NCBI GenBank assembly: GCA_902772585.1
Contig: CACYBB010000008.1
Coordinates: 1-64,000 of the forward strand
Reading direction: 5' to 3'
From: an uncultured Bacteroidales bacterium
Lineage (GTDB): Bacteria > Bacteroidota > Bacteroidia > Bacteroidales > Bacteroidaceae
DNA length: 64,000 bases
Of the stretch, positions 24,763-33,389 are shown piece by piece (position 1 is the stretch's first letter; each line of letters opens with the position of its first letter). Position numbers and translations under genes: made by a program. Below the pieces are notes generated by a model. It saw only the letters and a program-made list of their open reading frames with translations, had not been told where the DNA came from and did no database searches.

Positions 24763-25966
24763 AGAGTACCAAGCCCTTCAGGTATTCACCTTCTGGATGA
24801 TAGATGTTGATGGGATGATCGGCAGGCTGATGCAGCTGATGCAGGATGCGCACCTTACGCTTGGCAAGGGCAGCTGCCGTGAATACCGCATTACGGAAAT
24901 GGTCTTTGGTGACCACTTGCGAACAAGAGAACGTAAAGAGGATACCACCCTTCTCAATCTTCTCAAACGCCTTCTGATTCAGGCGAGTGTAGCCCTTCAG
25001 TGCATTGTGCAAAGCACCACGATGCTTAGCAAAAGCAGGAGGATCAAGAATAATTAGGTTATAATTTGAACCAGCACGCTCTAAATACTTAAACGCATCC
25101 TCGCAGAAGGCCTCATGACGGGCATCGCCAGGAAAGTTGAGCTCTACGTTCTGCTTCGTCAGTTCGATGGCTTTAGCCGACGAGTCCACACTATGCACGA
25201 GTTCAGCACCACCACGCATGGCATAGAACGAGAAACCACCCGTATAGCAGAACATATTCAGCACACGCTTGGCCTTCGAGAACTTCTCAAGCAACGAACG
25301 ATTCTCGCGCTGGTCCACGAAGAAACCCGTCTTCTGGCCTTTCAGCCAGTCTACACGGAACTTCAAGCCGTTCTCAGTAGCGATGTTATCATCTGAGCCG
25401 CCCACCAAGAACCCATTCTTCAACACCTCATCGGTGTCGAAGTGTGGCGTTGCAATCATATCGTCCGCTGTCATAAACGGCAACGTGGTCTCACTCTTAT
25501 AATATATATGCTTTACACGTCCCCCCATTACGTCGTTCAGCGCACGAGCTATCTCTTTGCGACACAGATGCATACCGATGGAATGGGCTTGCATGACGGC
25601 AGTCTCACCATAGACATCGATAATCAGTCCTGGCAGGTTATCGCCCTCGCCATGAACCAGTCGGTAGGTATTATTATTGGGGTTGTCGGCAATGCCAATG
25701 GCTTGGCGCATCTTCAAGGCCGATGCCAGACGAGAATGCCAGAATTCATCGTCAATCTGCACGTCAGAGAACGTTAATACGCGGACGGCAATAGAACCTT
25801 CCTGATAGTGACCCACAGCGATAAAATCGCCCGTATTGGTCACCACACGCACTACTTCGCCCTCCGTAATGCCCTCGTCAATACTAGCGATAGCACCTGA
25901 GAACACCCACGGATGGAATCTCTTAAGACTCTCTTCCTTACCCTTACGCAGCCGTACTTGCTTCAT
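24752..25966 (-). CDS. Class I SAM-dependent rRNA methyltransferase (RlmI-like, PUA domain)
   Basis: A 404-residue protein with an N-terminal PUA domain (KQVRLRKGKEESLKRFHPWVFSGAI), the middle EEHD-type domain, and a C-terminal Rossmann methyltransferase: FCYTGGFSFYAMRGGAE (SAM-binding), VDSSAKAIELTKQN, and ILDPPAFAKHRGA as the catalytic NPPF/DPPxF-type motif. E. coli RlmI makes m5C1962 in 23S rRNA; the same target is likely. Starts at 25975 or 25966 are possible; Met at 25966 opens the PUA domain. Overlaps the exonuclease gene and tilS. Confidence 0.88.
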   Translation of the reverse strand: MKQVRLRKGKEESLKRFHPWVFSGAIASIDEGITEGEVVRVVTNTGDFIAVGHYQEGSIAVRVLTFSDVQIDDEFWHSRLASALKMRQAIGIADNPNNNTYRLVHGEGDNLPGLIIDVYGETAVMQAHSIGMHLCRKEIARALNDVMGGRVKHIYYKSETTLPFMTADDMIATPHFDTDEVLKNGFLVGGSDDNIATENGLKFRVDWLKGQKTGFFVDQRENRSLLEKFSKAKRVLNMFCYTGGFSFYAMRGGAELVHSVDSSAKAIELTKQNVELNFPGDARHEAFCEDAFKYLERAGSNYNLIILDPPAFAKHRGALHNALKGYTRLNQKAFEKIEKGGILFTFSCSQVVTKDHFRNAVFTAAALAKRKVRILHQLHQPADHPINIYHPEGEYLKGLVLYVE

Positions 25967-26585
25967 TGTCATCAACCTTTATCAGTTCGTAATCGCCCGT
26001 CTGTTCCAGTCGCTGCAGCTCTTCGTAGAGCATAATGCACGACCAGGCATCCGTAGCGGCATACCCTTTCTGTTTATCACTCAATATATCCGCCTCCCAA
26101 TTGGTCAATTGCTCGCGCTTAGAGATGCGCTGGCCAAAGAAGTTAGCATACAACTTCTGCAGACTCATATCCTCGACGCCCACCTCGCTGACGCAATTCT
26201 GCAGGTCAACAAAGCGACCCGCCTTGAAATCGCCCAGTTTATGCAGCGAGTTGAGGTCATCGCGCAGCGACAAGCCAATCTTAGGCACTTTCGTGTCCTC
26301 CAGCAATCGTATAATCGATGGTGACATACCCAACTGGTTCAGACGGAACAGGAAACAGACATCGTGACTGGACACCTGTAAGAGCGATACCTGATGGACC
26401 GTTCCTTTCTTGAACGACGGACGCGTCTCGGTATCAACACCCAAAATGGGCTGCGACAGCAGGAAACGCACGGCTTTTTCGGCCTCCGTCTCTGTCAAAA
26501 CCACCACGATTCGCCCTTCGAAAAGCACTCTGGGGAGGGTACCAATCTTGGATTTGTCGTATTTGTTGTATATCTTTTTCTTCAT
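25944..26585 (-). CDS. 3'-5' exonuclease, RNase D-like (DEDDy)
   Basis: A 213-residue single-domain DEDD exonuclease. Exo I is GVDTETRPSFKKG (Asp and Glu), Exo II is in KIGLSLRDDLNSLHKLG, and Exo III is YAATDAWSCIMLYEEL (Tyr and Asp). No HRDC domain, so it is not full-length RNase D; small Bacteroidales proteins of this type are common and the substrate is unknown. First gene of the exonuclease-rlmI-tilS operon. Confidence 0.85.
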   Translation of the reverse strand: MKKKIYNKYDKSKIGTLPRVLFEGRIVVVLTETEAEKAVRFLLSQPILGVDTETRPSFKKGTVHQVSLLQVSSHDVCFLFRLNQLGMSPSIIRLLEDTKVPKIGLSLRDDLNSLHKLGDFKAGRFVDLQNCVSEVGVEDMSLQKLYANFFGQRISKREQLTNWEADILSDKQKGYAATDAWSCIMLYEELQRLEQTGDYELIKVDDNEASTAA

Positions 26586-26593
26586 TTGCGGTG

Positions 26594-26626
26594 CAAAGGT
26601 ACGAAAAAAGGTACAAAAAATACAAA
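26594..26626 (-). promoter_or_regulatory. Promoter of exonuclease-rlmI-tilS operon
   Basis: Minus-strand TTTG (26623-26626), 21 nt, TACCTTTG (26594-26601), 9 nt from the ATG, so the leader is very short. Confidence 0.8.
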
Positions 26627-26665
26627 AAAACCGCCAATTTATGATGAAATCTAAGAAATTCTTTG

Positions 26666-26673
26666 TAATTTTG
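26666..26673 (+). promoter_or_regulatory. -7 element upstream of ftsK
   Basis: TAATTTTG, 24 nt before the ATG; no clear -33 TTTG at 19-21 nt. Confidence 0.45.
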
Positions 26674-26696
26674 CATTTCGTAATAATAAATAAGGT

Positions 26697-29150
26697 ATGG
26701 CAAAGAAGAAAACAAGCAAGGCTTCTGAGAAAACAGCAAAAACGCTGCGTGAGGCTTTAGGCATCGACAAGATATTTTTCAACGAGCGTATTAACTTCGT
26801 GATAGGCTTCTGTCTGCTCATCATTGCAGGCTATCTGATATGGGCGTTCATCTCCTATTTTGCTACGGGAAGTGCCGACCAGAGTCTGATAGAATCGCCA
26901 CGCGAGGGAGAAATCATGAACGAAGCCCGCGAGTTCCAGAATTCGTGCGGTTCGCTGGGTGCCTATGCGTCACACTTCTTCATCAAGCGTTGCTTCGGAC
27001 TGTCAGCCTTCTTCATACCAATCTTTATGATGATGGTAGCCGTTACCATGATGCGAGCCTACCAGGTACGTCTGCTGAAGTGGTTCATGTCGCTGGCTAT
27101 CGTGATGATATGGTCATCGGTGACGTTTGCAAAGTTCCTGGCACCATTCTTCGAAGATGCTTGTTTCAATCCTGGCGGCGACCACGGACTGGCCCTCTGC
27201 CAACAGGTTGAGGGATTGCTGGGCGTACCCGGACTGACGGCTATTCTCGGTCTCTCGGCAGTAGCTTTCCTTGTCTATCTGAGCATGGAAACGGTTATCA
27301 TTCTCCGCAAGTTCTTCAATCCGCTGCACTACCTGAAGAAGATTCCTATGACCATCAATGTAGGTGGTGGCGACAGCGAAGACAATAACGAGACGCCAGA
27401 AGAGCAGCGCGTCTTTGACAATCCTGAGACAGAAGAAATCACCTTCTCAATGGACGATGATTCCGCCGACATCAGACAAGAGCCCATAGAAACTGGGGAG
27501 ACGCAGGAGTCTGAGGAAGAGGAGAACGAGGAAGACACATCTGAGGACACCGAGTTTGTCATTGAGGAGACAGAAGAGGAAGAAAGCGCTCATGGTAAGA
27601 CCGTTGTTGGCGACTATGGCGACATATCGACCCCCTACGACCCCAAGCGCGATTTGGAGAACTACAAGTATCCTACCCTCGACCTGCTGGATCAGCGTGA
27701 GAGTGACGGTAAGCCGTTCATCGACATGATAGAACAGAACACCAACAAGAACCGCATCGTTGACGTACTCCGCAACTTCGGCGTGGAAATCAGCAGCATC
27801 AAGGCTACCGTTGGTCCTACCATCACGCTTTACGAGATTACTCCAGCCCCTGGCGTGCGTATCTCGCGCATCCGTAATCTGGAGGATGATATCGCCCTGT
27901 CGCTGTCAGCACTGGGCATCCGTATCATTGCACCTATCCCTGGCAAGGGTACTATCGGTATCGAGGTGCCTAACGCTAAGCCAGCTACGGTATCTATGCG
28001 TTCTATTCTCGATTCAAAGAAGTTCCAGGAAACCACGATGGAACTGCCTTGTGCCTTGGGTAAGACGATTACCAACGAGGTGTTTATGTTCGACCTTGCC
28101 AAGGCTCCACACCTGCTTGTCGCTGGTGCTACCGGTCAGGGTAAGTCTGTTGGTCTGAACGCTATCATTACCTCTTTATTATACAAGAAGCACCCTGCCG
28201 AGTTGAAGATTGTTCTCGTTGACCCGAAGAAGGTGGAGTTCAGCGTGTATTCAAATATCGAAAAACACTTCTTGGCAAAGGTTCCCGATGAGGGTGAAGA
28301 ACCCATCATCACCGATGTCACCAAAGTTATTCGCACGCTCAACTCGCTGTGTAAGGAGATGGATACTCGTTACGACCTGCTGAAGATTGCACAGGCCCGT
28401 AACATCAAGGAATACAACAAGAAATTCATTGACCGCCAGCTCAATCCAGAGCACGGCCACCGTTTCATGCCGTATATCGTGGTGGTTATCGATGAGTTTG
28501 GTGACCTGATTATGACCGCTGGCAAGGAGGTTGAGTTGCCTATCGCACGTATCGCTCAGCTGGCTCGTGCCGTAGGTATTCACATGATCATCGCTACCCA
28601 GCGTCCTACCACGAATATCATTACTGGTACCATCAAGGCTAACTTCCCAAGTCGTATCGCCTTCCGCGTAGGTGCCATGATTGACTCGCGTACCATCCTA
28701 GACCGTCCAGGTGCTCAGCAGTTGGTGGGACGTGGTGACCTGCTCTATCTGAATGGTGGAGAACCCGTTCGTGTACAGTGTGCCTTCGTGGATACACCAG
28801 AAGTTGAACGCATCAACGATTTCATCGCTAAACAGCAGGGTTACCCGATGGCCTTTGAGTTGCCAGAGCCTGACACTGACGATGGAGAGGCTGGCGAGAG
28901 TCGCGATGTGGATATGCAGCACCTTGACCCGATGTTCGAGGATGCCGCCCGTCTCATTGTTCGCGAACAGAGCGGTTCAACAAGCTTGATTCAGCGTAAG
29001 TTCGCCATCGGTTACAATCGTGCAGGACGACTGATGGACCAGTTGGAAAAGGCAGGCATCGTAGGTGCTGCTCATGGTTCAAAGCCTCGCGAAGTACTCA
29101 TCATGGACGAAACGTCTCTTGAAAACCTGTTAGCACAATGGAAAGGATAA
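26697..29150 (+). CDS. ftsK: DNA translocase FtsK
   Basis: Septal DNA pump that coordinates chromosome dimer resolution with division. The 817-residue protein has four or so N-terminal membrane segments (up to about residue 215), an acidic linker (about 225-300), the motor domain with Walker A GATGQGKSVGLN and Walker B VVVIDEFGDLIM, the ATQRPTTNIITG segment, and the C-terminal gamma (winged helix) domain SLIQRKFAIGYNRAGRLMDQLE that reads KOPS-like sites. Normal length for Bacteroidota. The stop overlaps the lolA-like gene by 13 nt. Confidence 0.95.
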   Translation: MAKKKTSKASEKTAKTLREALGIDKIFFNERINFVIGFCLLIIAGYLIWAFISYFATGSADQSLIESPREGEIMNEAREFQNSCGSLGAYASHFFIKRCFGLSAFFIPIFMMMVAVTMMRAYQVRLLKWFMSLAIVMIWSSVTFAKFLAPFFEDACFNPGGDHGLALCQQVEGLLGVPGLTAILGLSAVAFLVYLSMETVIILRKFFNPLHYLKKIPMTINVGGGDSEDNNETPEEQRVFDNPETEEITFSMDDDSADIRQEPIETGETQESEEEENEEDTSEDTEFVIEETEEEESAHGKTVVGDYGDISTPYDPKRDLENYKYPTLDLLDQRESDGKPFIDMIEQNTNKNRIVDVLRNFGVEISSIKATVGPTITLYEITPAPGVRISRIRNLEDDIALSLSALGIRIIAPIPGKGTIGIEVPNAKPATVSMRSILDSKKFQETTMELPCALGKTITNEVFMFDLAKAPHLLVAGATGQGKSVGLNAIITSLLYKKHPAELKIVLVDPKKVEFSVYSNIEKHFLAKVPDEGEEPIITDVTKVIRTLNSLCKEMDTRYDLLKIAQARNIKEYNKKFIDRQLNPEHGHRFMPYIVVVIDEFGDLIMTAGKEVELPIARIAQLARAVGIHMIIATQRPTTNIITGTIKANFPSRIAFRVGAMIDSRTILDRPGAQQLVGRGDLLYLNGGEPVRVQCAFVDTPEVERINDFIAKQQGYPMAFELPEPDTDDGEAGESRDVDMQHLDPMFEDAARLIVREQSGSTSLIQRKFAIGYNRAGRLMDQLEKAGIVGAAHGSKPREVLIMDETSLENLLAQWKG

Positions 29151-29764
29151 ATGCATGTGCTCGATGGTTTACCCATCGAGGAATAATATCCCTGCTTGCA
29201 CTCATGATAGCATTACCCATGAGTGCCCAGACAGCCAAGCAGGTGCTCGACAAGGCTGCTGCAAACATATCGGCAAAGTCGGGAGCCAAGGCTTCCTTCT
29301 CGATAAAGGGTGACCAGTTCAATACCAGCGGTTCTATCGCCATCAAGGGACGTAAGTTCCAGGCAACGACACCGCAGGCCACCATCTGGTTTGACGGCAA
29401 GACGCAATGGACCTATCTGAAGAAGAACGAAGAGGTGAATGTGGCCAATCCAACGGAGTCAGAACTGGCAACCATCAATCCCTATAACTTCATCTATATG
29501 TACCAGAAGGGCTACAAATATACGATGGAGAAGAAAAACGGCAGTTTCATCGTACATCTGACAGCTTCCAACAAGCGTAGCATCCAAGAGATGTACATCA
29601 CCATCAATCAGAAAACCTACATTCCATCACAGATACGCATGCGACAGCAGAAAGGCTGGACAACCATCAACATCACAGGCTTCAAACAAAGCACATTGTC
29701 CGATGGAATGTTCCGTTTTAACTCTAAAGATTTCCCCAACGCAGAGGTAATAGACTTACGATGA
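29138..29764 (+). CDS. LolA-like outer-membrane lipoprotein carrier
   Basis: A 208-residue periplasmic protein with a signal peptide (WFTHRGIISLLALMIALPMSAQ) followed by the LolA-type beta fold: KQVLDKAAANISAKSG, GRKFQATTPQATIWFDGKTQWTYLKKNEEVNV and a C-terminal region on lipid-shuttling surface positions (TLSDGMFRFNSKDFPNAEVIDLR). LolA proteins carry lipoproteins across the periplasm. The start overlaps ftsK by 13 nt; ftsK-lolA adjacency is widespread. Confidence 0.85.
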   Translation: MERINACARWFTHRGIISLLALMIALPMSAQTAKQVLDKAAANISAKSGAKASFSIKGDQFNTSGSIAIKGRKFQATTPQATIWFDGKTQWTYLKKNEEVNVANPTESELATINPYNFIYMYQKGYKYTMEKKNGSFIVHLTASNKRSIQEMYITINQKTYIPSQIRMRQQKGWTTINITGFKQSTLSDGMFRFNSKDFPNAEVIDLR

Positions 29765-31254
29765 ACAAGTTACAACTATTCTTTCTGTTACGCAAGAACG
29801 TAAAACTCAGCGCAAAGCGTAACGTCATGTTCGAAGCCAATCAATACGGAAAACTCATTGGTTTCATCGCGATAGCCATTTTGTCTGTTGAGTTTATTGG
29901 CTTAGGAACATTCTTCGGATGGTTGGCTGCCAAGGAACAGACACCCGAATTGGTGCTCTACTTCATGCCTTTCCTACTCATACTCGACTTCGGTGCCCGT
30001 TTTGCTACCCAGCAGACTCCGATGATGCTGGTGAAACCGTATCTGCTGACACCAATTAGTAAATATAGTGCCATCGAGTGCTTCCTTATCCAACAGCTGA
30101 TGGATAGTGGCAACTTCGTATGGATGACGCTATTCCTACCCTACACCTTCATCGTATGGTGCGGTGGAATGACTGGATGGGCAGCTATCGGCATGCTCTG
30201 CTTGCTCCATCTGATGGTACTGGTCAACAGCCAGTGGTACCTGATGGTTCGCACACTCGTCAATCAGAGTATGTGGTGGTGGGCATTACCTGCCGCCTTC
30301 TATGGTTCGATGATAGTACCGTTCTTCGTACTCTCCAACAGTCAAATCGACGCAGTACTCGATTTCATCAGCGATGTAATCTCCGGTCATGTGTTCTCGT
30401 GGTGGACATTCGCCATCTTCGCTATCATTTTTGCCATTTTGTTCGCTATCAACCGACGCATGCAGATGTCGCTCATCTACGATGAAATCAGCAAAAAGGA
30501 GAAGACAAAGCTGAAGCACGTATCTGAGTTCCAGGCGTTGAACCGCTTCGGACAGATTGGCGAATACCTTAAACTGGAAATCAAGAGTACTATGCGCAAC
30601 AAGGCCATTCGCACGCGATTCATACAAGGAGTGTGCTTCATCACCTTCTTCTCACTCATGATGGCCTTTGGCGATATGTATAGCGGTTCTTTCAGCCGTA
30701 ACTTCCTCTGTCTCTATGCTTTTGTCTTCTTCGGAGCAGTCAACCTTACCAAGGTGATGTGTCCCGAGGGAAACTATATTGACCTGCTGATGGTGCACGA
30801 GGAGAACATCCTGACACTGCTACGCGCCAAATACTATTACTACAGCGTCATTCTGTTGTTGCCGTTCCTGCTAATGCTACCACCTGTTATCACGGGTCGC
30901 ATCTCCATTCTAATGCTATTGGCCTATTTGCTGACAGCTATGGGCCCCGTCTATTGCATGCTGTTCCAGCTGGCTGTATTCAACAAGGACACCCTACCCC
31001 TCAACGAGAAGATTACGGGCAAGAACCAGATGGAAAACAAGTGGCAGGGCATCCTGTCGATGGTAGCGATGTTTGCACCCGTCATCATCGTTTTCATCTT
31101 CGAGGCTATCTTCGACACCACTATTGCCTACATCTTGCTGATTATCATTGGTTTTGCATTCGCAGTTACTGAGCCCATCTGGTTGCGTAACATCTATCGC
31201 CGCATGATGCTGCGTCGTTACAAGAATCTTGAAGGTTTCCATTCTACACGATGA
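29761..31254 (+). CDS. DUF5687 family integral membrane protein
   Basis: A 497-residue protein with about 12 hydrophobic segments, no recognisable enzymatic motif, and an opening (LQLFFLLRKNVKLSAKRNVMFEANQYGK) typical of DUF5687, which resembles ABC-2-type permeases in topology. No ATPase partner is next to it, so function is open. Start ATG overlaps the lolA-like stop (ATGA). Confidence 0.7.
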   Translation: MNKLQLFFLLRKNVKLSAKRNVMFEANQYGKLIGFIAIAILSVEFIGLGTFFGWLAAKEQTPELVLYFMPFLLILDFGARFATQQTPMMLVKPYLLTPISKYSAIECFLIQQLMDSGNFVWMTLFLPYTFIVWCGGMTGWAAIGMLCLLHLMVLVNSQWYLMVRTLVNQSMWWWALPAAFYGSMIVPFFVLSNSQIDAVLDFISDVISGHVFSWWTFAIFAIIFAILFAINRRMQMSLIYDEISKKEKTKLKHVSEFQALNRFGQIGEYLKLEIKSTMRNKAIRTRFIQGVCFITFFSLMMAFGDMYSGSFSRNFLCLYAFVFFGAVNLTKVMCPEGNYIDLLMVHEENILTLLRAKYYYYSVILLLPFLLMLPPVITGRISILMLLAYLLTAMGPVYCMLFQLAVFNKDTLPLNEKITGKNQMENKWQGILSMVAMFAPVIIVFIFEAIFDTTIAYILLIIIGFAFAVTEPIWLRNIYRRMMLRRYKNLEGFHSTR

Positions 31255-31721
31255 AAACAATTCTCATTCAGGTAGGTAAAACGGTTAATAAGCACTTCAT
31301 AGCCGGCATCAACGACTACGTGGAGCGCATTGGACACTATATGCCTTTCGAGGTCGTTACCATTCCTGAACTGAAAAATACCAAGAATCTGACGGAAGAA
31401 CAACAGAAGCAGGCTGAGGGCGAACTCATTCTCAAGCAGTTACAACCTACTGATACCGTTGTGCTTCTCGACGAACACGGCAAGGAGTATCGTAGCATTG
31501 AGTTTGCGCGTTGGTTGGAACAGAAACAGCAAACCGCTCGCAGACTAATCTTTATCATCGGAGGCCCTTATGGTTTCTCACCTGCTGTATACCAACGTGC
31601 CAACGAACAACTCAGCCTTTCCAAGATGACGTTCTCACACCAGATGATACGCCTCACCTTTACCGAGCAGATTTATCGCGCGTGTACAATAATTAAAGGG
31701 GAGCCCTACCACCACGAGTAA
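31251..31721 (+). CDS. rlmH: 23S rRNA (pseudouridine-1915-N3)-methyltransferase
   Basis: SPOUT methyltransferase acting on the ribosomal A-site region of 23S rRNA. The 156-residue protein has the family blocks LLDEHGKEYRSIEFARWL, FIIGGPYGFS (SAM knot) and LSLSKMTFSHQMIRL with FTEQIYRACTIIKGEPYHH at the C-terminus. Last gene of the ftsK operon, four-nt overlap with DUF5687. Confidence 0.95.
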   Translation: MKTILIQVGKTVNKHFIAGINDYVERIGHYMPFEVVTIPELKNTKNLTEEQQKQAEGELILKQLQPTDTVVLLDEHGKEYRSIEFARWLEQKQQTARRLIFIIGGPYGFSPAVYQRANEQLSLSKMTFSHQMIRLTFTEQIYRACTIIKGEPYHHE

Positions 31722-31758
31722 GCCCCCCTCTATATAGCTTTATACCTTTTTCTTATTA

Positions 31759-33351
31759 TTACTTGATGTTCAGCACAACGATGGACTTGGCAGGAACAGC
31801 AACGGTAAGCACGCCTTTCTTTAGTTTGGCATCGTTGAAATCCTTAGGTGCCACCACGTCTGGATGCTGGAAGTCGTTGAAATCGGCCACATTCTTCGAG
31901 GTGAGAATGCGACCGCTGACTTGCTTGGCATTGTAACCAGCAATAGCGAAGTCAATAGTCTGTGCCGTGTCAAGGCTGACATTGGTAATGGCGAGGACAA
32001 TGGAGCCGTCGTTAGTCTTGGCCGCAGAGGCAGAGAGCAACGGACAGGGGCGATAGCCGGCATCCTTGGCACCCTCCTTCTCCTTGAAATAAGCCTTGCT
32101 GACAGCTACGACATCGCTCTTCAAGTCGACGGGCAGATAAGTGGCCTCTTGGAATGGCGTATACATCTGGAAGACGTGGTAGGTCGGTGTGAGCACCATG
32201 TGACCTGTGCCTTCCTGGTCGGTAAGTATCATGGACTGCAGCACATTGACAATCTGTGCGATGTTGGCCATCTTCACACGATCGGTGTATTTGTGGAAGA
32301 CGTTAAGCGACAAGGAAGCGACGAAAGCATCGCGCAGAGCATTCTGCTGATAGAGATGACCGCTGATGGTTCCAGGCTCTTCGTCCCACCAGGTACCCCA
32401 CTCGTCTACGAGCAAGCCTATCTTGCCTTCAGGGTCTTTCTCGTCCATGATGGCTTTGTGCTTCTTGATAACTTCTTCAATTTCCAGACACTTGCCCAGC
32501 GCCCAATAATACTGGTCGTTGTCGAACTTGGTGGCAGAGCCTTTTGGTCCGTCCCAACCTGAGCAGGTATAGTAGTGCAAAGAAATGCCCTGCATCTGTG
32601 TACCGATATTCTTCATCAGCACCTCGGTCCACTCATAGTCGTAGTCAGAGGCACCAGAGGCGATGCGGTAGAGTTTGTTACCCGTATAGTCGCGCAGGTA
32701 GGTATTAAACTTACGATACTCATTGGAATAATAGTCGGGACGCATGTTGCCACCACAGCCCCACGCCTCGTTGCCTATGCCGAAGTACTTAACCTTCCAC
32801 GCCTTGTCACGACCATTCTGACGACGCAGACGAGCCATAGGTGTATCGCCGTCACTGGTCATATATTCTACCCATTGGGCCATCTCCTTGACGGTACCAG
32901 AGCCTACGTTACCGCTAATATAGGGCTCGCAGCCGAGCATCTCGCAGAGGTTCAAAAATTCGTGGGTACCAAAGGAATTGTCCTCGATGGTGCCACCCCA
33001 GTTGTTGTTGCGCAATGAGGGACGATCCTTCTTAGGACCAATGCCGTCCATCCAGTGATAGTCGTCAGCAAAACAGCCACCAGGCCAACGCAAGACGGGA
33101 ACCTTCAGGGCCTTCAGGGCCTCAAAGACGTCCTTACGGTAGCCGTTAATGTTGGGAATAGGAGAGTTTTCCCCAACCCACAGACCACCATAGATACACG
33201 AGCCGAGATGTTCAGAGAACTGACCATAGATTTCCTTGTTGATTTTAGCACCTGCCTGATCGGCATGAATGGTAGCCTTCACGACATCACCTGCCATTGC
33301 CTGTGCGGCAAAGGCCAGCGTGATAGTAGTTGTTAAGAGTAGTTTTTTCAT
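31759..33351 (-). CDS. GH51 alpha-L-arabinofuranosidase
   Basis: Exported hydrolase releasing L-arabinofuranose from arabinoxylan, arabinan or arabinogalactan. The 530-residue protein has a signal peptide ending MAGD, then the (beta/alpha)8 domain: GQFSEHLGSCIYGGLW, VLRWPGGCFADDYHW, the acid/base Glu in GIGNEAWGCGG and the nucleophile Glu in LLVDEWGTWWDEEPG. The C-terminal beta-sandwich ends in VPAKSIVVLNIK. There is no susCD pair or regulator beside it, so it is not part of a complete polysaccharide utilisation locus here. Confidence 0.92.
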   Translation of the reverse strand: MKKLLLTTTITLAFAAQAMAGDVVKATIHADQAGAKINKEIYGQFSEHLGSCIYGGLWVGENSPIPNINGYRKDVFEALKALKVPVLRWPGGCFADDYHWMDGIGPKKDRPSLRNNNWGGTIEDNSFGTHEFLNLCEMLGCEPYISGNVGSGTVKEMAQWVEYMTSDGDTPMARLRRQNGRDKAWKVKYFGIGNEAWGCGGNMRPDYYSNEYRKFNTYLRDYTGNKLYRIASGASDYDYEWTEVLMKNIGTQMQGISLHYYTCSGWDGPKGSATKFDNDQYYWALGKCLEIEEVIKKHKAIMDEKDPEGKIGLLVDEWGTWWDEEPGTISGHLYQQNALRDAFVASLSLNVFHKYTDRVKMANIAQIVNVLQSMILTDQEGTGHMVLTPTYHVFQMYTPFQEATYLPVDLKSDVVAVSKAYFKEKEGAKDAGYRPCPLLSASAAKTNDGSIVLAITNVSLDTAQTIDFAIAGYNAKQVSGRILTSKNVADFNDFQHPDVVAPKDFNDAKLKKGVLTVAVPAKSIVVLNIK

Positions 33352-33389
33352 TTTATTATTGGTTGTTTAAAAGTTATCGGACGCTCTGT